DNA of 64,000 nucleotides, from assembly GCF_020708045.1 (NCBI RefSeq), contig NZ_JAJFES010000008.1, positions 124,001 through 188,000 of the forward strand, in the 5' to 3' direction. Position numbers and translations under genes: made by a program. Under the pieces are notes generated by a model. The model was not told where the DNA came from. It was given only the letters and a program-made list of their open reading frames with translations, and searched no databases. The stretch's first letter is position 1; the number at the start of each line of letters is the position of its first letter. This DNA comes from Massilia sp. IC2-278 (lineage in GTDB: Bacteria > Pseudomonadota > Gammaproteobacteria > Burkholderiales > Burkholderiaceae_D). Shown piece after piece: positions 17,178 through 25,964 of this stretch.

Positions 17178-17834
17178 TTACTTCGCTGCGCGGCGGCGGC
17201 GGGCCACGGCGGCGCCCAGCATGGCCACGCCGAACAGGGCGATGCTCGCCGGTTCCGGCACGTCGGCGGCTTCGATGCCGTTGACCTTCAGGCTGGCGCT
17301 GCGCAGGATGAACTCGCTCGACAGCCAGGAGTCGTCGCGGAAGGACAGGTAGAACTTGCCGTTCGCGGCGATGTTCGAGAACACGTCGGCATGGGTCGTA
17401 GCGTCGATGTGGAAGGTCTGGCTGGTCAGGGCCAAGCTGTTCAGCAGGTCCATTTCCACGGCCGATTTGCTGGTGGCCGAATCGCCCACCTGCACGCGCC
17501 AGTCTTCAAAGGTGCGGGTCGGGCCGAGGGCGAAGGAATCGTTGGTGTTGCTGAAGGTCAGGGTCAGGTCGAAGCTGTCGATGTTCTTCGTGCCCAGCGC
17601 GCTGAAATCGAAGGCGTCGCTGAACCAGCTGCAGCCCGATGGCGTGTCCTTGACGGTCACCGCGTTGGTGCCCATCTTGTCGCAGGGCTTGCGCACGCCG
17701 GTGTTTGTGTTGACGTAGCCCGTCGCGCTGCCGTAGTTCTTGTCGACCGACCCCAGATCGATGACGCCGGCATTGGCGGAAGCCGCGCAGGCGAGCAGCA
17801 GGGCAGGAAGGGCGCGCTTGATGATTGCTTTCAT
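17178..17834 (-). CDS. PEP-CTERM-anchored exported protein
   Basis: The 218-aa protein has a signal peptide (cleaved after ANA) and a C-terminal sorting signal: VPEPASIALFGVAMLGAAVA followed by RRRR. Such proteins are processed by exosortase and are linked in this group of bacteria to exopolysaccharide and biofilm matrix. The middle is a beta-sandwich-like domain with two cysteines (KPCDK, GCSW) and many Thr/Ser/Asp residues; no enzyme motif is seen. No exosortase gene is in the window. It stands alone between convergent neighbours with its own terminator. Confidence 0.85.
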   Translation of the reverse strand: MKAIIKRALPALLLACAASANAGVIDLGSVDKNYGSATGYVNTNTGVRKPCDKMGTNAVTVKDTPSGCSWFSDAFDFSALGTKNIDSFDLTLTFSNTNDSFALGPTRTFEDWRVQVGDSATSKSAVEMDLLNSLALTSQTFHIDATTHADVFSNIAANGKFYLSFRDDSWLSSEFILRSASLKVNGIEAADVPEPASIALFGVAMLGAAVARRRRAAK

Positions 17835-18011
17835 TATTTCTCCAGTTGGAACAGGTATCGAAAAAAGACTTCCTTACCTGTTTAGCAAGCCCCATGCCAG
17901 CTGGAAATTGCCTTATAAATTCAGCAACTTAGCTTTTTTGTATCTTTTGAATAGTTACATGCTGTAAAGAATTTCGACAAAGAATCAACTGTTACGACAC
18001 ATCATTTGTAT

Positions 18012-20447
18012 TTACGTCGGCAAACGGTCGTCATTGCACACCATCTCCTGCAATTTTTCCTGGGACAGCGCGGCGCTGAAGTAATACCCCTGCATCTGGT
18101 CGCAGTTGTGGGTGCGCAGGAAAGCCAGCTGTTCCTTCGTTTCCACGCCCTCGGCAATCACTTTCATTTTCAGGCTGTGCCCGAGCGCGATGATGGCGCG
18201 CGTGATCACGGCGTGGCCGTCGTGCACGCCGCCGCCGAGGAAAGAGCGGTCGATCTTGATGAAGTCCACCGGGAATTTCTGCAGATGGCTCAGGCTCGAA
18301 TAACCGGTGCCGAAGTCGTCGATCGACAGGCGCACGCCCAGTGCCTTGAGTTCCGCCAGCGCTTCCATCGCTTCCGCCGGACGGTCCATCAGCTGGCTTT
18401 CCGTCACTTCCAGTTCCAGCATGCACGGGTCGACCTGGTGCCGCTTCAGCACCTCGGCCAGGTGGTGGGCGAACTGGCGCTGGCGCAACTGGCGCGGCGA
18501 CAGGTTCACCGAGATCACGAAGTCGTCGATGCCCAGCGCCTTCAGGGCCTTCAGGGCGCCGCAGGCTTCGGCGATCACCCATTCGCCCAGCGGCACAATG
18601 AGCCCGGTTTCTTCGGCCACGGGAATGAAGTCGTCGGGCGAAATCATGCCTTGCTCCGGATGGCGCCAGCGCACCAGGGCTTCGGCGCCGACCACCTTGC
18701 CGCTGCGCAGGTCGACCTTCGGCTGGTAGCCGAGCATCATCTCGTCGTTGCGGATCGCACGGCTGAGGCTGGCTTCGAGCAGCAGGTGCTGGTGCACGGC
18801 CTGGTTCAGTTCCATCGAATAGAACTGGCAATTGTTCTTGCCCAGGCTCTTGGCGTGGTACATGGCGGCGTCGGCCGCGCGCATGATGCGGTCGACATTG
18901 TCGCCGTCGAGCGGGAACAGGGCGACGCCGATGCTGGTGCCGGGCACGATTTCATGCCCGCCCACCTCGATCGGTGCGCGCACGCTACGGCGGATGCGCT
19001 CGACCAGGTCGGCCACGTGCCCGGCGCTCGGCTGGTCCTTGATCACCAGCACGAACTCGTCGCCGCCGACGCGCGCCACCGTGTCGTGCTCGCGCATGTT
19101 CGCCTTCAGGCGGCTGGCGATTTCCTGCAACACCACGTCGCCGGCTTCATGGCCGAAGTTGTCGTTGATGTGCTTGAAGTTGTCGAGGTCGAGGAAGGCG
19201 AGGGCGCCCAGCACCCCGTTGGCAAGCGCATGGTCGATCGCCAGCTTTAACTGGTCCTGCAGCAGGGTGCGGTTCGCCAGGCCGGTGAGCGGGTCGTGGT
19301 GGGCCAGGTGGTGCAGGCGGCGCTCGTAGTGGCGGGCCTCGGTGATGTCGTTGATCACGGCCACGAAATGGGTGACCTCGCCGTCGATGTTGCTCACCGG
19401 GTCGATGCGCAGATCGTTCCAGAACAGCTCGCCGTTCTTGCGCTTGTTGCGCAGCACCGAGCGCACGCTTTCCTGGCGCTCCAGCGCTTCGCGGACGCGC
19501 TGGTGTTCCTGCACGTCGCAGCCTTCGATGCGCATGAAGCGCGGATTGCGGCCCTTGATCTCGGCCAGGGTGTAGCCGGTGATCTGCTCGAAGGCGGGAT
19601 TCACGTACTCGATCTTGTTCTCGCGGCCTTCGCAGCAGGTGATCACGATGGCATTCACGCTGGAAAAGATGGCGCGCTCGCGCACCCGCATGCCTTGCTC
19701 GCTGCGCTTGCGCGCCTCGATGTCGATCCCGGTACCGAAGATGCAGGGCAGGCTGCCCAGGCTGGTGCGCGCGCACTGGAACAGGAAGGTGGTGCGCTTG
19801 CCGTGCTTGCCGACCATTTCGGCTTCGTGCGAGGAACTGCCGTGGTCGAAGGCGTCCATGATCTTCTGCACGATCAGGGGCCTTTCCTTTTCGTCGAAGA
19901 AGAACTTCACGTTACTGGTCGGCAGCTCCTCGCTCGACATCTCCAGCGCTTCCTCGAGCTGGTGGTTCCATAGCAGCAGGTGGCCGCTCTGGTCGATCAC
20001 GTAGAACACGCAGGGCAGACCTTCGATGATGTCGGCCACCGGCAAGTCCTGGATCAGCGAATAGCGCGGCGGACTGTGGCCGTTGCGCGGGATGACGATC
20101 ACGCTGTAGGTGCCGGACTGGTCGCCATCGTAGGATTGCGGCGCCACCGTGACGCGGATCGGCAAGTGCTGGCCGTTGGCGCACAGCAGGTGGCCGGTGG
20201 ACTCGGCGTCGGCGCGCGCGGCCATCGTGACGGTTCCCGCGGCGTCATCGAATGCGATGATGCGGTCGAGCGTGGCGTGGCGGATGTCCGATGCCGTATA
20301 GCCGGCCAGCTTTTCGCAGGCCCGGTTCCAGCTGGTGATGCTGCCGTTGACGTCGACCACGAAGACGGCAAGCGGCAAAGGCGAGAGATTCACGATGTCC
20401 TCCGTGACCGCTGAGCAAATGCCCAGAGGCTCGGCGTGTATTGACAT
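18012..20447 (-). CDS. PAS-GGDEF-EAL c-di-GMP signalling protein
   Basis: The 811-aa cytosolic protein has PAS-like domains at about 20-120, 135-245 and 255-375 (WNRACEKLAGYT, LWNHQLEEALEMS, FEQITGYTLAEIKGRNPRFM), then GGDEF and EAL domains. The diguanylate cyclase site GGDEF is intact (461-465), with an inhibitory RxxD site (452-455). The phosphodiesterase motif EAL (589-591) and the DDFGTGYSSL and EGVET segments are present, so both activities are possible. No transmembrane segment is seen, so the PAS domains probably sense a cytosolic signal. The third PAS (GYTLAEIKGRNPRFM) resembles redox/flavin-type PAS but lacks the photoactive Cys context. Monocistronic. Confidence 0.9.
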   Translation of the reverse strand: MSIHAEPLGICSAVTEDIVNLSPLPLAVFVVDVNGSITSWNRACEKLAGYTASDIRHATLDRIIAFDDAAGTVTMAARADAESTGHLLCANGQHLPIRVTVAPQSYDGDQSGTYSVIVIPRNGHSPPRYSLIQDLPVADIIEGLPCVFYVIDQSGHLLLWNHQLEEALEMSSEELPTSNVKFFFDEKERPLIVQKIMDAFDHGSSSHEAEMVGKHGKRTTFLFQCARTSLGSLPCIFGTGIDIEARKRSEQGMRVRERAIFSSVNAIVITCCEGRENKIEYVNPAFEQITGYTLAEIKGRNPRFMRIEGCDVQEHQRVREALERQESVRSVLRNKRKNGELFWNDLRIDPVSNIDGEVTHFVAVINDITEARHYERRLHHLAHHDPLTGLANRTLLQDQLKLAIDHALANGVLGALAFLDLDNFKHINDNFGHEAGDVVLQEIASRLKANMREHDTVARVGGDEFVLVIKDQPSAGHVADLVERIRRSVRAPIEVGGHEIVPGTSIGVALFPLDGDNVDRIMRAADAAMYHAKSLGKNNCQFYSMELNQAVHQHLLLEASLSRAIRNDEMMLGYQPKVDLRSGKVVGAEALVRWRHPEQGMISPDDFIPVAEETGLIVPLGEWVIAEACGALKALKALGIDDFVISVNLSPRQLRQRQFAHHLAEVLKRHQVDPCMLELEVTESQLMDRPAEAMEALAELKALGVRLSIDDFGTGYSSLSHLQKFPVDFIKIDRSFLGGGVHDGHAVITRAIIALGHSLKMKVIAEGVETKEQLAFLRTHNCDQMQGYYFSAALSQEKLQEMVCNDDRLPT

Positions 20448-20619
20448 CTCATGATAGCGCAGCGCCCGATACCATGCGAGGAGTGATTTCTGGCGTGCGG
20501 AGGCCGGCGGAGGGCGTTACGATTATTGACTCTGCAGCAATAATTGATGAGTTATTATTGATTGGAAAGCTAAAATCCAGACCTGCATTGGCGTTTCCAA
20601 AACGATGCTGCTCGACTCC

Positions 20620-21060
20620 ATGATCGCGAAAATGACCTCCTTTTTGTTGCTGGTGTTTGCCTTGATGAGCGGCTGTATGGGCCATGCAGCAGCCGAGCAG
20701 CCACGGGACGTTTCCATGGTCCAGCTGATTGCCAATCCGGCCCGATTCGATGGCCAGTCCGTTCGCTTCATCGGCGTACTGCACCTGCAATTCGAAGGCG
20801 ATACCGTGTATCTACACCATGAAGACTTCAGGCACGCGATCATCCAGAACAGCATCGCGATCAGCCTGACGCAAGCGCAAAGGCGCGCCGCGGCCAAACT
20901 GAACAAGGCCTATGTGCTGGTAGAGGGCCGCTTCCGCGCCGGCGCTGGCGGTCACTTGGGACTGTGGCAGGGAACCGTGCAGGACGTCGGCAGGCTGGGG
21001 GCCTGGAGGGTCGACCGCACCCGGCCGGTGAAGTCCGGCGCGCTCAAGGCGGCGTCCTAG
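20620..21060 (+). CDS. Small lipoprotein-like protein of unknown function
   Basis: The 146-aa protein begins with a lipoprotein-type signal (MIAKMTSFLLLVFALMSGC, lipobox MSGC). The mature part (VSMVQLIANPARFDGQSVRFIGVLHLQFEGDTVYLHHEDF) looks like an OB-fold-type small beta domain. ATG at 20620 is chosen because it gives a positively charged n-region; starts at 20605 or 20632 are possible, and none has a clear ribosome site. The 157-bp leader is AT-rich. A weak sigma-28-like array (TAAA 20571-20574, 15 bp, GGCGTTTC) precedes it, but the -10 match is poor. It converges on fliR, with 5 bp between stops. Confidence 0.6.
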   Translation: MIAKMTSFLLLVFALMSGCMGHAAAEQPRDVSMVQLIANPARFDGQSVRFIGVLHLQFEGDTVYLHHEDFRHAIIQNSIAISLTQAQRRAAAKLNKAYVLVEGRFRAGAGGHLGLWQGTVQDVGRLGAWRVDRTRPVKSGALKAAS

Positions 21061-21065
21061 ACGTT

Positions 21066-21890
21066 TTAGTCACGAACAGGCGCGGGCGGCGCCGTCGCCG
21101 GCACCCGCTCGGCTGCTGCGCGCGGAATCCGCCGCCCCGCTTCGATACCTTCATTGAACAAATTCACGATCGGCGTGCCTAGGTAGGGCAGGGCGATGCT
21201 CAGGGTCAGCAGGCCGACGCCGAGCGTGATCGGGAAGCCGATGCCGAAGATGTTCAGTTGCGGCGCCGCGCGCGTGAGGATGCCGAGCGCGACGTTGACG
21301 ATCAGGATCGCGCCGATGATCGGCAGGGCCAGTTGCAGCCCGGTCGAGAAGATGCGCGAGCCCCAGCGCACCACTTCCAGCGGCGCGGCCAGCGACAGGG
21401 GCGTGGCCGAGATCGGCAGGCTGACGAAGCTTTCCGACAAGGCCGCCAGCAGTACCAGATGCGCGTTCACGGCGAGAAATGCCATGGTCGCGACCATCGA
21501 CATGAACTGGCTGATCGCGGCCGAGCGGCCTTGCGTGGAGGGGTCGAAGAAGGAGGCGAAGCTGAAGCCCATGGTGGAGCTGGCCAGTTCGCCGGCATAC
21601 TCCACCGCGGCAAACACCAGGCGCATGGAAAAGCCCATCGCCAGCCCGATCAGGAGTTCCTGCACCAGGATCAGCAGGCCGGCGTAGGAGGTGGGGTCAA
21701 GCGCGGGCACGGCCGGCACCGTCGGGGCGATCACCAGCGCCAGCAGCACGCCCAGGATCAGCTTGACCTGGTTCGGCACGCTGGCGTGGCCAAAGATCGG
21801 GGCCGACGCGACCAGCCCGAGGATGCGCGTGAGCGGCCACAGCAGGCCCGCGATCCAGGCGTTGATCTCGACCGAGGTCAGGGTCAGCAT
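21066..21890 (-). CDS. fliR: FliR, flagellar type III export gate protein
   Basis: The 274-aa membrane protein has six hydrophobic helices and the FliR pattern ILGLVASAPIFGHASVPNQVKLILGVLLAL, FDPSTQG and the late IVNVALGILTRAAPQLNIFGIGFPITLGVGL motif. With FliP and FliQ it forms the export channel in the MS-ring centre. Last gene of fliLMNOPQR; 12 bp after fliQ. Confidence 0.95.
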   Translation of the reverse strand: MLTLTSVEINAWIAGLLWPLTRILGLVASAPIFGHASVPNQVKLILGVLLALVIAPTVPAVPALDPTSYAGLLILVQELLIGLAMGFSMRLVFAAVEYAGELASSTMGFSFASFFDPSTQGRSAAISQFMSMVATMAFLAVNAHLVLLAALSESFVSLPISATPLSLAAPLEVVRWGSRIFSTGLQLALPIIGAILIVNVALGILTRAAPQLNIFGIGFPITLGVGLLTLSIALPYLGTPIVNLFNEGIEAGRRIPRAAAERVPATAPPAPVRD

Positions 21891-21902
21891 CGGCAGGGAA
21901 AC

Positions 21903-22172
21903 CTAGCCGACCATGTTGGGAATGCCGGTGAACACCTGGCGCATGTAGTCGAGCATGATCGACAGCATCCATGGCCCCGCCACCACCAGGGCGATGAACA
22001 CGCCGACCAGTTTCGGGATGAAGGAGAGGGTCGCTTCGTTGATCTGGGTCGCGGCCTGGAAGATGCTGACGATGAGGCCGATAATCAGCGCCACCAGCAG
22101 CAGCGGCGCCGACACCAGCAGGGTGATTTCCATGGCCTGCTTGCCGAGGGTCATGACGGATTCCGGAGTCAT
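21903..22172 (-). CDS. fliQ: FliQ, flagellar type III export gate protein
   Basis: The 89-aa protein has two transmembrane helices and the FliQ core ETLISFIPKL-type stretch (here EATLSFIPKLVGVFIALVVAGPWML), preceded by LIVSIFQAATQINE. It assembles with FliP and FliR. It lies 9 bp after fliP and 12 bp before fliR. Confidence 0.95.
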   Translation of the reverse strand: MTPESVMTLGKQAMEITLLVSAPLLLVALIIGLIVSIFQAATQINEATLSFIPKLVGVFIALVVAGPWMLSIMLDYMRQVFTGIPNMVG

Positions 22173-22181
22173 CGCGCGCCC

Positions 22182-22925
22182 CTAGTTGAAACTCTGGGAC
22201 AGCGAGCCCAGCAGTAGTTGCCAGCCGTCGACCAGCACGAACAGCATCATCTTGAACGGCAGCGAAATCACGGCCGGCGACATCATCATCATGCCCATTG
22301 CCATCAGCACCGAAGCCACCACCATGTCGATGATGAGGAAGGGGATGAAGATGGCGAAGCCGATCTGGAAGGCCGTCTTCAGCTCGCTGGTGACGAAGGC
22401 CGGGATCAGCACGCGCAGCGGCACGTCTTCCGGGCCCTGCAGGGCCGGCGTGCGCGAGATCTTGGCGAACATGGCGAGGTCGGACTGGCGCGTCTGCTTC
22501 AGCATGAAGTCCTTCAGGGGCGCGGCGCCGCGGTTCATCGCTTCCGTCATCTGGATGCGGTTTTCCTGCAGCGGCACATAGGCCTCGGTATAGATCTTGT
22601 CGAAGGTCGGCCCCATCACGAACAGGGTCAGGAACAGGGCCAGGCCGACCATCACCTGGTTCGGCGGCGCGGTTTGCGTACCGATCGCCTGGCGCAGCAG
22701 CGACAGCACGATGATGATGCGGGTGAAACTCGTCATCATCAGCAGCGCGGCCGGCAGGAAGGTGAACGCCGTCATCAGGAGCAGCGTCTGCACCGGCAGC
22801 GAGTACTCGGTGCCGCCGCCCGGGGCCGGGCTGGTGGTCAGGGCGGGAATGCCCGGCTGGGCCAGCGCCGCCAGCGGCAGCAGGGCCGCCAGGCCGGCGG
22901 CCAGCAGGAGTGTCTTATTTCGCAT
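22182..22925 (-). CDS. fliP: FliP, flagellar type III export gate protein
   Basis: The 247-aa protein has a cleavable signal peptide (cleavage after LAQ), as usual for FliP, then [42 protein letters not shown] and the C-terminal [37 protein letters not shown] signature. Five FliP copies form most of the export channel. Its start overlaps fliO by 11 bp. Confidence 0.96.
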   Translation of the reverse strand: MRNKTLLLAAGLAALLPLAALAQPGIPALTTSPAPGGGTEYSLPVQTLLLMTAFTFLPAALLMMTSFTRIIIVLSLLRQAIGTQTAPPNQVMVGLALFLTLFVMGPTFDKIYTEAYVPLQENRIQMTEAMNRGAAPLKDFMLKQTRQSDLAMFAKISRTPALQGPEDVPLRVLIPAFVTSELKTAFQIGFAIFIPFLIIDMVVASVLMAMGMMMMSPAVISLPFKMMLFVLVDGWQLLLGSLSQSFN

Positions 22926-23652
22926 TGCGTTTGTCGATCGTGTTCTTGAGCCAGTCGGAAAAATTCGTGACCGGCAATGTATCGGCGGCCAGGGTGGCGC
23001 CCGATTGTACGCCAGCCTCCTGCCGCGGCATCGTGGCGAGCGCGTTCACGCGCCCCGGCGAGGCGCCGACCACGATCCACTGATTACCCACTTCCACTAC
23101 CATGATGCGTTCGCGTCCGCCGATGTTCAGCGCCCCGACCAGGCGCAGGTTGGCGGAATTGCCGGTGAGCTTGGGGCCCCAGCGCTTGGCCGCCCAGGCC
23201 AGCGCCGCCAGCAGGCCCAGCACCAGCAGCAGGGCGAAGATGGTCTGCATCAGCATGCCGGTGGAAGGAATGGTTGTGGGCCGGGGAATCGTCGCGGGCC
23301 GCGCCGGCGTGCCGGGAATGGCGGCGGGGGCCGCAGGTTGTACAGCGGCAGGAGGATCGTTGAGCGGGTTCTGCGCCGTGGTCGGCACTTCGCCGACGGT
23401 GGTGGCGCGTTCCGGCGGTACGATGTCAACTTGGGCGTCGGAGGAAGCAGGGGACGTTGCGGGAGTGGCAGCAGGCGTGGCGCGGGAAGGCGCCGGAGCC
23501 GATGCGGTGGACGCCGGCGCCTGCGCCGACGCCGCCAGCGGCAGCCAGCAGGCCGCCGCCAGCATCACGCTCGCCCCGCACCCGCGCAACAGGGAAGATG
23601 GCGAAGCACATCCGTGTGCGGTCCTGCGGGCGGGGGAGAGCGTGGGCATCAT
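22915..23652 (-). CDS. fliO: FliO, export-gate assembly protein
   Basis: The 245-aa protein is long for FliO because of a Pro/Ala/Thr-rich periplasmic stretch (about 45-130) after a signal-like hydrophobic segment. One strong membrane helix ([21 protein letters not shown]) is followed by the FliO cytosolic domain: [37 protein letters not shown]. It helps FliP assemble. It overlaps fliN by 4 bp and fliP by 11 bp. Confidence 0.9.
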   Translation of the reverse strand: MMPTLSPARRTAHGCASPSSLLRGCGASVMLAAACWLPLAASAQAPASTASAPAPSRATPAATPATSPASSDAQVDIVPPERATTVGEVPTTAQNPLNDPPAAVQPAAPAAIPGTPARPATIPRPTTIPSTGMLMQTIFALLLVLGLLAALAWAAKRWGPKLTGNSANLRLVGALNIGGRERIMVVEVGNQWIVVGASPGRVNALATMPRQEAGVQSGATLAADTLPVTNFSDWLKNTIDKRNAK

Positions 23653-24068
23653 TTATTCAATTTTCTGATCCGTTCCGATGGCGTGATGATATCAGTCAGG
23701 CGGATGCCGAACTTGTCGTTCACGACCACGACCTCGCCCTGGGCGATCAGGCAGCCGTTCACCAGCACGTCCATCGGTTCGCCGGCCAGGCCGTCGAGCT
23801 CGACGACCGAGCCCTGCGCCAGCTGCAGCAGATTCTTGATGGCGATCTTGGTGCGGCCCAGTTCCACGGTGAGCTGCACCGGGATGTCGAGGATGAAGTC
23901 GATGTCGTTCGGCGTGTCCGGACGCGGGCTCTTGGCGCCGAAGTCCTGGAACACGGCGGCGGTGGCGGCCTGCTGCTTTTGCAAGGCGGCGGCCTCTGCA
24001 GCTGCTTGTTCTGCAATCGCGGCGCCCCAATCGTCGTCGAGGTTTTGATCGTCCTGGTTGTCAGACAT
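23649..24068 (-). CDS. fliN: FliN, C-ring switch protein
   Basis: The 139-aa protein has an acidic/Ala-Gln N-terminus and the C-terminal SpoA domain: ILDIPVQLTVELGRTKIAIKNLLQLAQGSVVELDGLAGEPMDVLVNGCLIAQGEVVVVNDKFGIRLTDI. It forms the bottom of the C ring, binding FliM, FliH and CheY-P. It overlaps fliM by 8 bp and fliO by 4 bp, indicating coupled translation. Confidence 0.96.
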   Translation of the reverse strand: MSDNQDDQNLDDDWGAAIAEQAAAEAAALQKQQAATAAVFQDFGAKSPRPDTPNDIDFILDIPVQLTVELGRTKIAIKNLLQLAQGSVVELDGLAGEPMDVLVNGCLIAQGEVVVVNDKFGIRLTDIITPSERIRKLNK

Positions 24069-25059
24069 TGTGTTTCTCCTGATTGAAGCTGTCGCTGTTG
24101 GCCAGCAGTTTCTCGACCTTCAGCGCGTACTGGCCATTCGCGACGCCGTAAGTGCATTCCATCACGGGCACGCCGTCGACGGTGGCCTGGATGGTTTCGG
24201 GGACGGAAATGGGGATCACGTCGCCGATCTTCATGTTGAGGATGTCGTCGAAGTTCGCCTTGCCGTGGCCGAGTTCGGCCACGAGTTCGACTTCGGCCAC
24301 CTGGATCTGCTGGGTCATCAGGCGGATCCAGCGCTTGTCGACTTCCAGCGCCTCGCCCTGGATGCTCGAGGTCAGCGCATCGCGGATCGGCTCGATCATC
24401 GAGTAGGGCATGCAGAAGTGGATCTGGCCCGACACCGGACCGAGCTCGATGGTGAAGGTGGACGATACCACGACTTCGTTCGGGGTCGCGATGTTGGCGA
24501 ACTGCGTGTTCATCTCCGAGCGGATGTACTCGAATTCGATCGGGTACACCGGTTCCCACGACTTGCCGTAGGCCTCGAACACGATGTCCAGGATGCGCAA
24601 AATGATGCGCTGCTCGGTCTGGGTAAAGTCGCGGCCTTCCACGCGGGTGTGGAAGCGGCCGTCGCCGCCGAACAGGTTGTCGACCAGCAGGAACACCAGG
24701 CCTGGATCGAAGACCATCAGCGCGGTGCCGCGCAGGGGCTTCATGTGGATCAGGTTCAGGTTGGTCGGGACCACCAGGTTGCGGATGAATTCGCTGTACT
24801 TCGAGACCCGCACCGAGCCCACCGAAACCTCGGCGCTGCGGCGCAGGAAGTTGAACAGGCCGATGCGCAGCAGCCGCGCGAAACGCTCGTTGATGATCTC
24901 GAGCGTCGGCATGCGGCCGCGCACGATCCGCTCCTGGGTCGCCAGGTTGTAGGTGCGGACTCCCGAGGTGTCTTCAGGCGCGGAGATGTCGTCCTGATCG
25001 CCGTTGACCCCTTTTAAGAGGGCATCGACTTCTTCCTGTGAGAGGAAATTATCGGCCAT
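24061..25059 (-). CDS. fliM: FliM, C-ring switch protein
   Basis: The 332-aa protein begins with the CheY-P-binding motif region (FLSQEEVDALLKGV). It continues with the CheC-like middle domain (LEIINERFARLLRIGLFNFLRR, GTALMVFDPGLVFLLVDNLFGGDGRF) and ends in a SpoA domain (VGDVIPISVPETIQATVDGVPVMECTYGVANGQYALKVE). It sets rotation direction. It starts 9 bp after fliL. Confidence 0.96.
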   Translation of the reverse strand: MADNFLSQEEVDALLKGVNGDQDDISAPEDTSGVRTYNLATQERIVRGRMPTLEIINERFARLLRIGLFNFLRRSAEVSVGSVRVSKYSEFIRNLVVPTNLNLIHMKPLRGTALMVFDPGLVFLLVDNLFGGDGRFHTRVEGRDFTQTEQRIILRILDIVFEAYGKSWEPVYPIEFEYIRSEMNTQFANIATPNEVVVSSTFTIELGPVSGQIHFCMPYSMIEPIRDALTSSIQGEALEVDKRWIRLMTQQIQVAEVELVAELGHGKANFDDILNMKIGDVIPISVPETIQATVDGVPVMECTYGVANGQYALKVEKLLANSDSFNQEKHNV

Positions 25060-25068
25060 GATGTTTCT

Positions 25069-25596
25069 TTACTGGATGATGAACGAGGTGAACAAGACGT
25101 CGGACACTTCCTGTTCGTCGCCTTCTTCTTCGAACGGCACTTGTACCACGGCCTTGATCTCCGACGCCAGCTGCTGCTTGCCTTCGACGGTGCTGATCTC
25201 GGACGCCTTCTTGCCCGACAACAGCAACAGCACGCGGCTGCGCACCTTGGCCATGTTTTCCTTGATCAGGGCGCCTTGTTCCGGGCCATTCACCTGCAGG
25301 GTAAACTGAATCTGCAAATACTGGTCGCCGTTCTCGGGCTGCAGGTTCACCACGAACTGTTCCACCGGAATGTACTCGGCCTTGTGGGATTCCTTGGCCT
25401 TTTTCTTTTTCTTCGGTGCTTCCTCGTGGGCCTCGGCATCGCCGCTGCCGTGCAGGAAGAACCAGCCCGCACCGGCGCCGCCGCCCAGCAGGAGTACGCC
25501 CGCGATCGCGATGATCATGAGCTTCTTCTTCGACCCGCCGGCTGGTGCTGCTGCGTCTGCCTTCGGGTCGGCCTTCGTTTTCGGATTCGCTTTCAA
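25069..25596 (-). CDS. fliL: FliL, basal-body/stator-associated membrane protein
   Basis: The protein has a short Lys-rich N-terminus (KANPKTKADPK), one transmembrane helix (LMIIAIAGVLLLGGGAGAGWFFL), a charged linker (EEAPKKKKKAKE) and a periplasmic FliL domain (YIPVEQFVVNLQPENGDQYLQIQFTLQV). There is no ATG. TTG at 25596 is chosen (175 aa) because GAGG lies just upstream, though its 4-bp spacing is tight. TTG at 25611 (180 aa) is the alternative but lacks a ribosome site. First gene of fliLMNOPQR. Confidence 0.9.
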   Translation of the reverse strand: MKANPKTKADPKADAAAPAGGSKKKLMIIAIAGVLLLGGGAGAGWFFLHGSGDAEAHEEAPKKKKKAKESHKAEYIPVEQFVVNLQPENGDQYLQIQFTLQVNGPEQGALIKENMAKVRSRVLLLLSGKKASEISTVEGKQQLASEIKAVVQVPFEEEGDEQEVSDVLFTSFIIQ

Positions 25597-25737
25597 GATG
25601 CCTCGTGCCAAATGGGTTGCGTGATTATGGCATTATCGAGAAAAAGTGCGCAGCGGCAAGCTTTGAAAAGAAAGGGGAAGGTGGGCTATCTCGGGGTTTG
25701 TCGAGTGGTAACGTGCCAATCGGTAGGCAGGTGGGGG

Positions 25738-25894
25738 TTCGTAGGGTGGGCACCTGTGCCCACGCGGTATAGCACGGATGAGCATTCGTGCCACAAGAAA
25801 GGTATCGAGACGCTTAACGTCAACACATCAGAATGCGGGCGCACGTTAGCCCGCGTGGGCACGGAGTGCCTAGCGCGGCCCGGCCCACCCTACG
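25738..25894. repeat. Spaced tail-to-tail pair of the dispersed palindrome between fliL and fliK
   Basis: The gap 25612-25915 holds no gene but carries two copies. The first has arms GTGGGCAC (25746-25753) and GTGCCCAC (25756-25763) with a GTAGG foot at 25741. The second, inverted, starts GTGGGCAC (25855-25862). Its right arm is interrupted after GTGCC (25866-25870) by about 15 extra bases before CACCCTACG (25886-25894). The intervening 91 bp show nothing else recognisable. Confidence 0.7.
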
Positions 25895-25915
25895 TTGATG
25901 TACCCGGCCTGCAAA

Positions 25916-25944
25916 CAAAAAAAACGGCCGCGTAACGCGGCCGT
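25916..25944 (-). terminator. Intrinsic terminator after fliK
   Basis: Perfect stem ACGGCCGCG (25924-25932), loop TAA, then CGCGGCCGT (25936-25944). A run of eight T follows on the minus strand. It sits about 20 bp after the fliK stop. Confidence 0.9.
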
Positions 25945-25964
25945 TATTGTGTGCTGATGCTGTT

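Noticed and set aside
20571..20597. Sigma-28-like TAAA-N15-GGCGTTTC upstream of the 20620 gene
   Set aside because: The -10 lacks the conserved GCCG core; probably chance.
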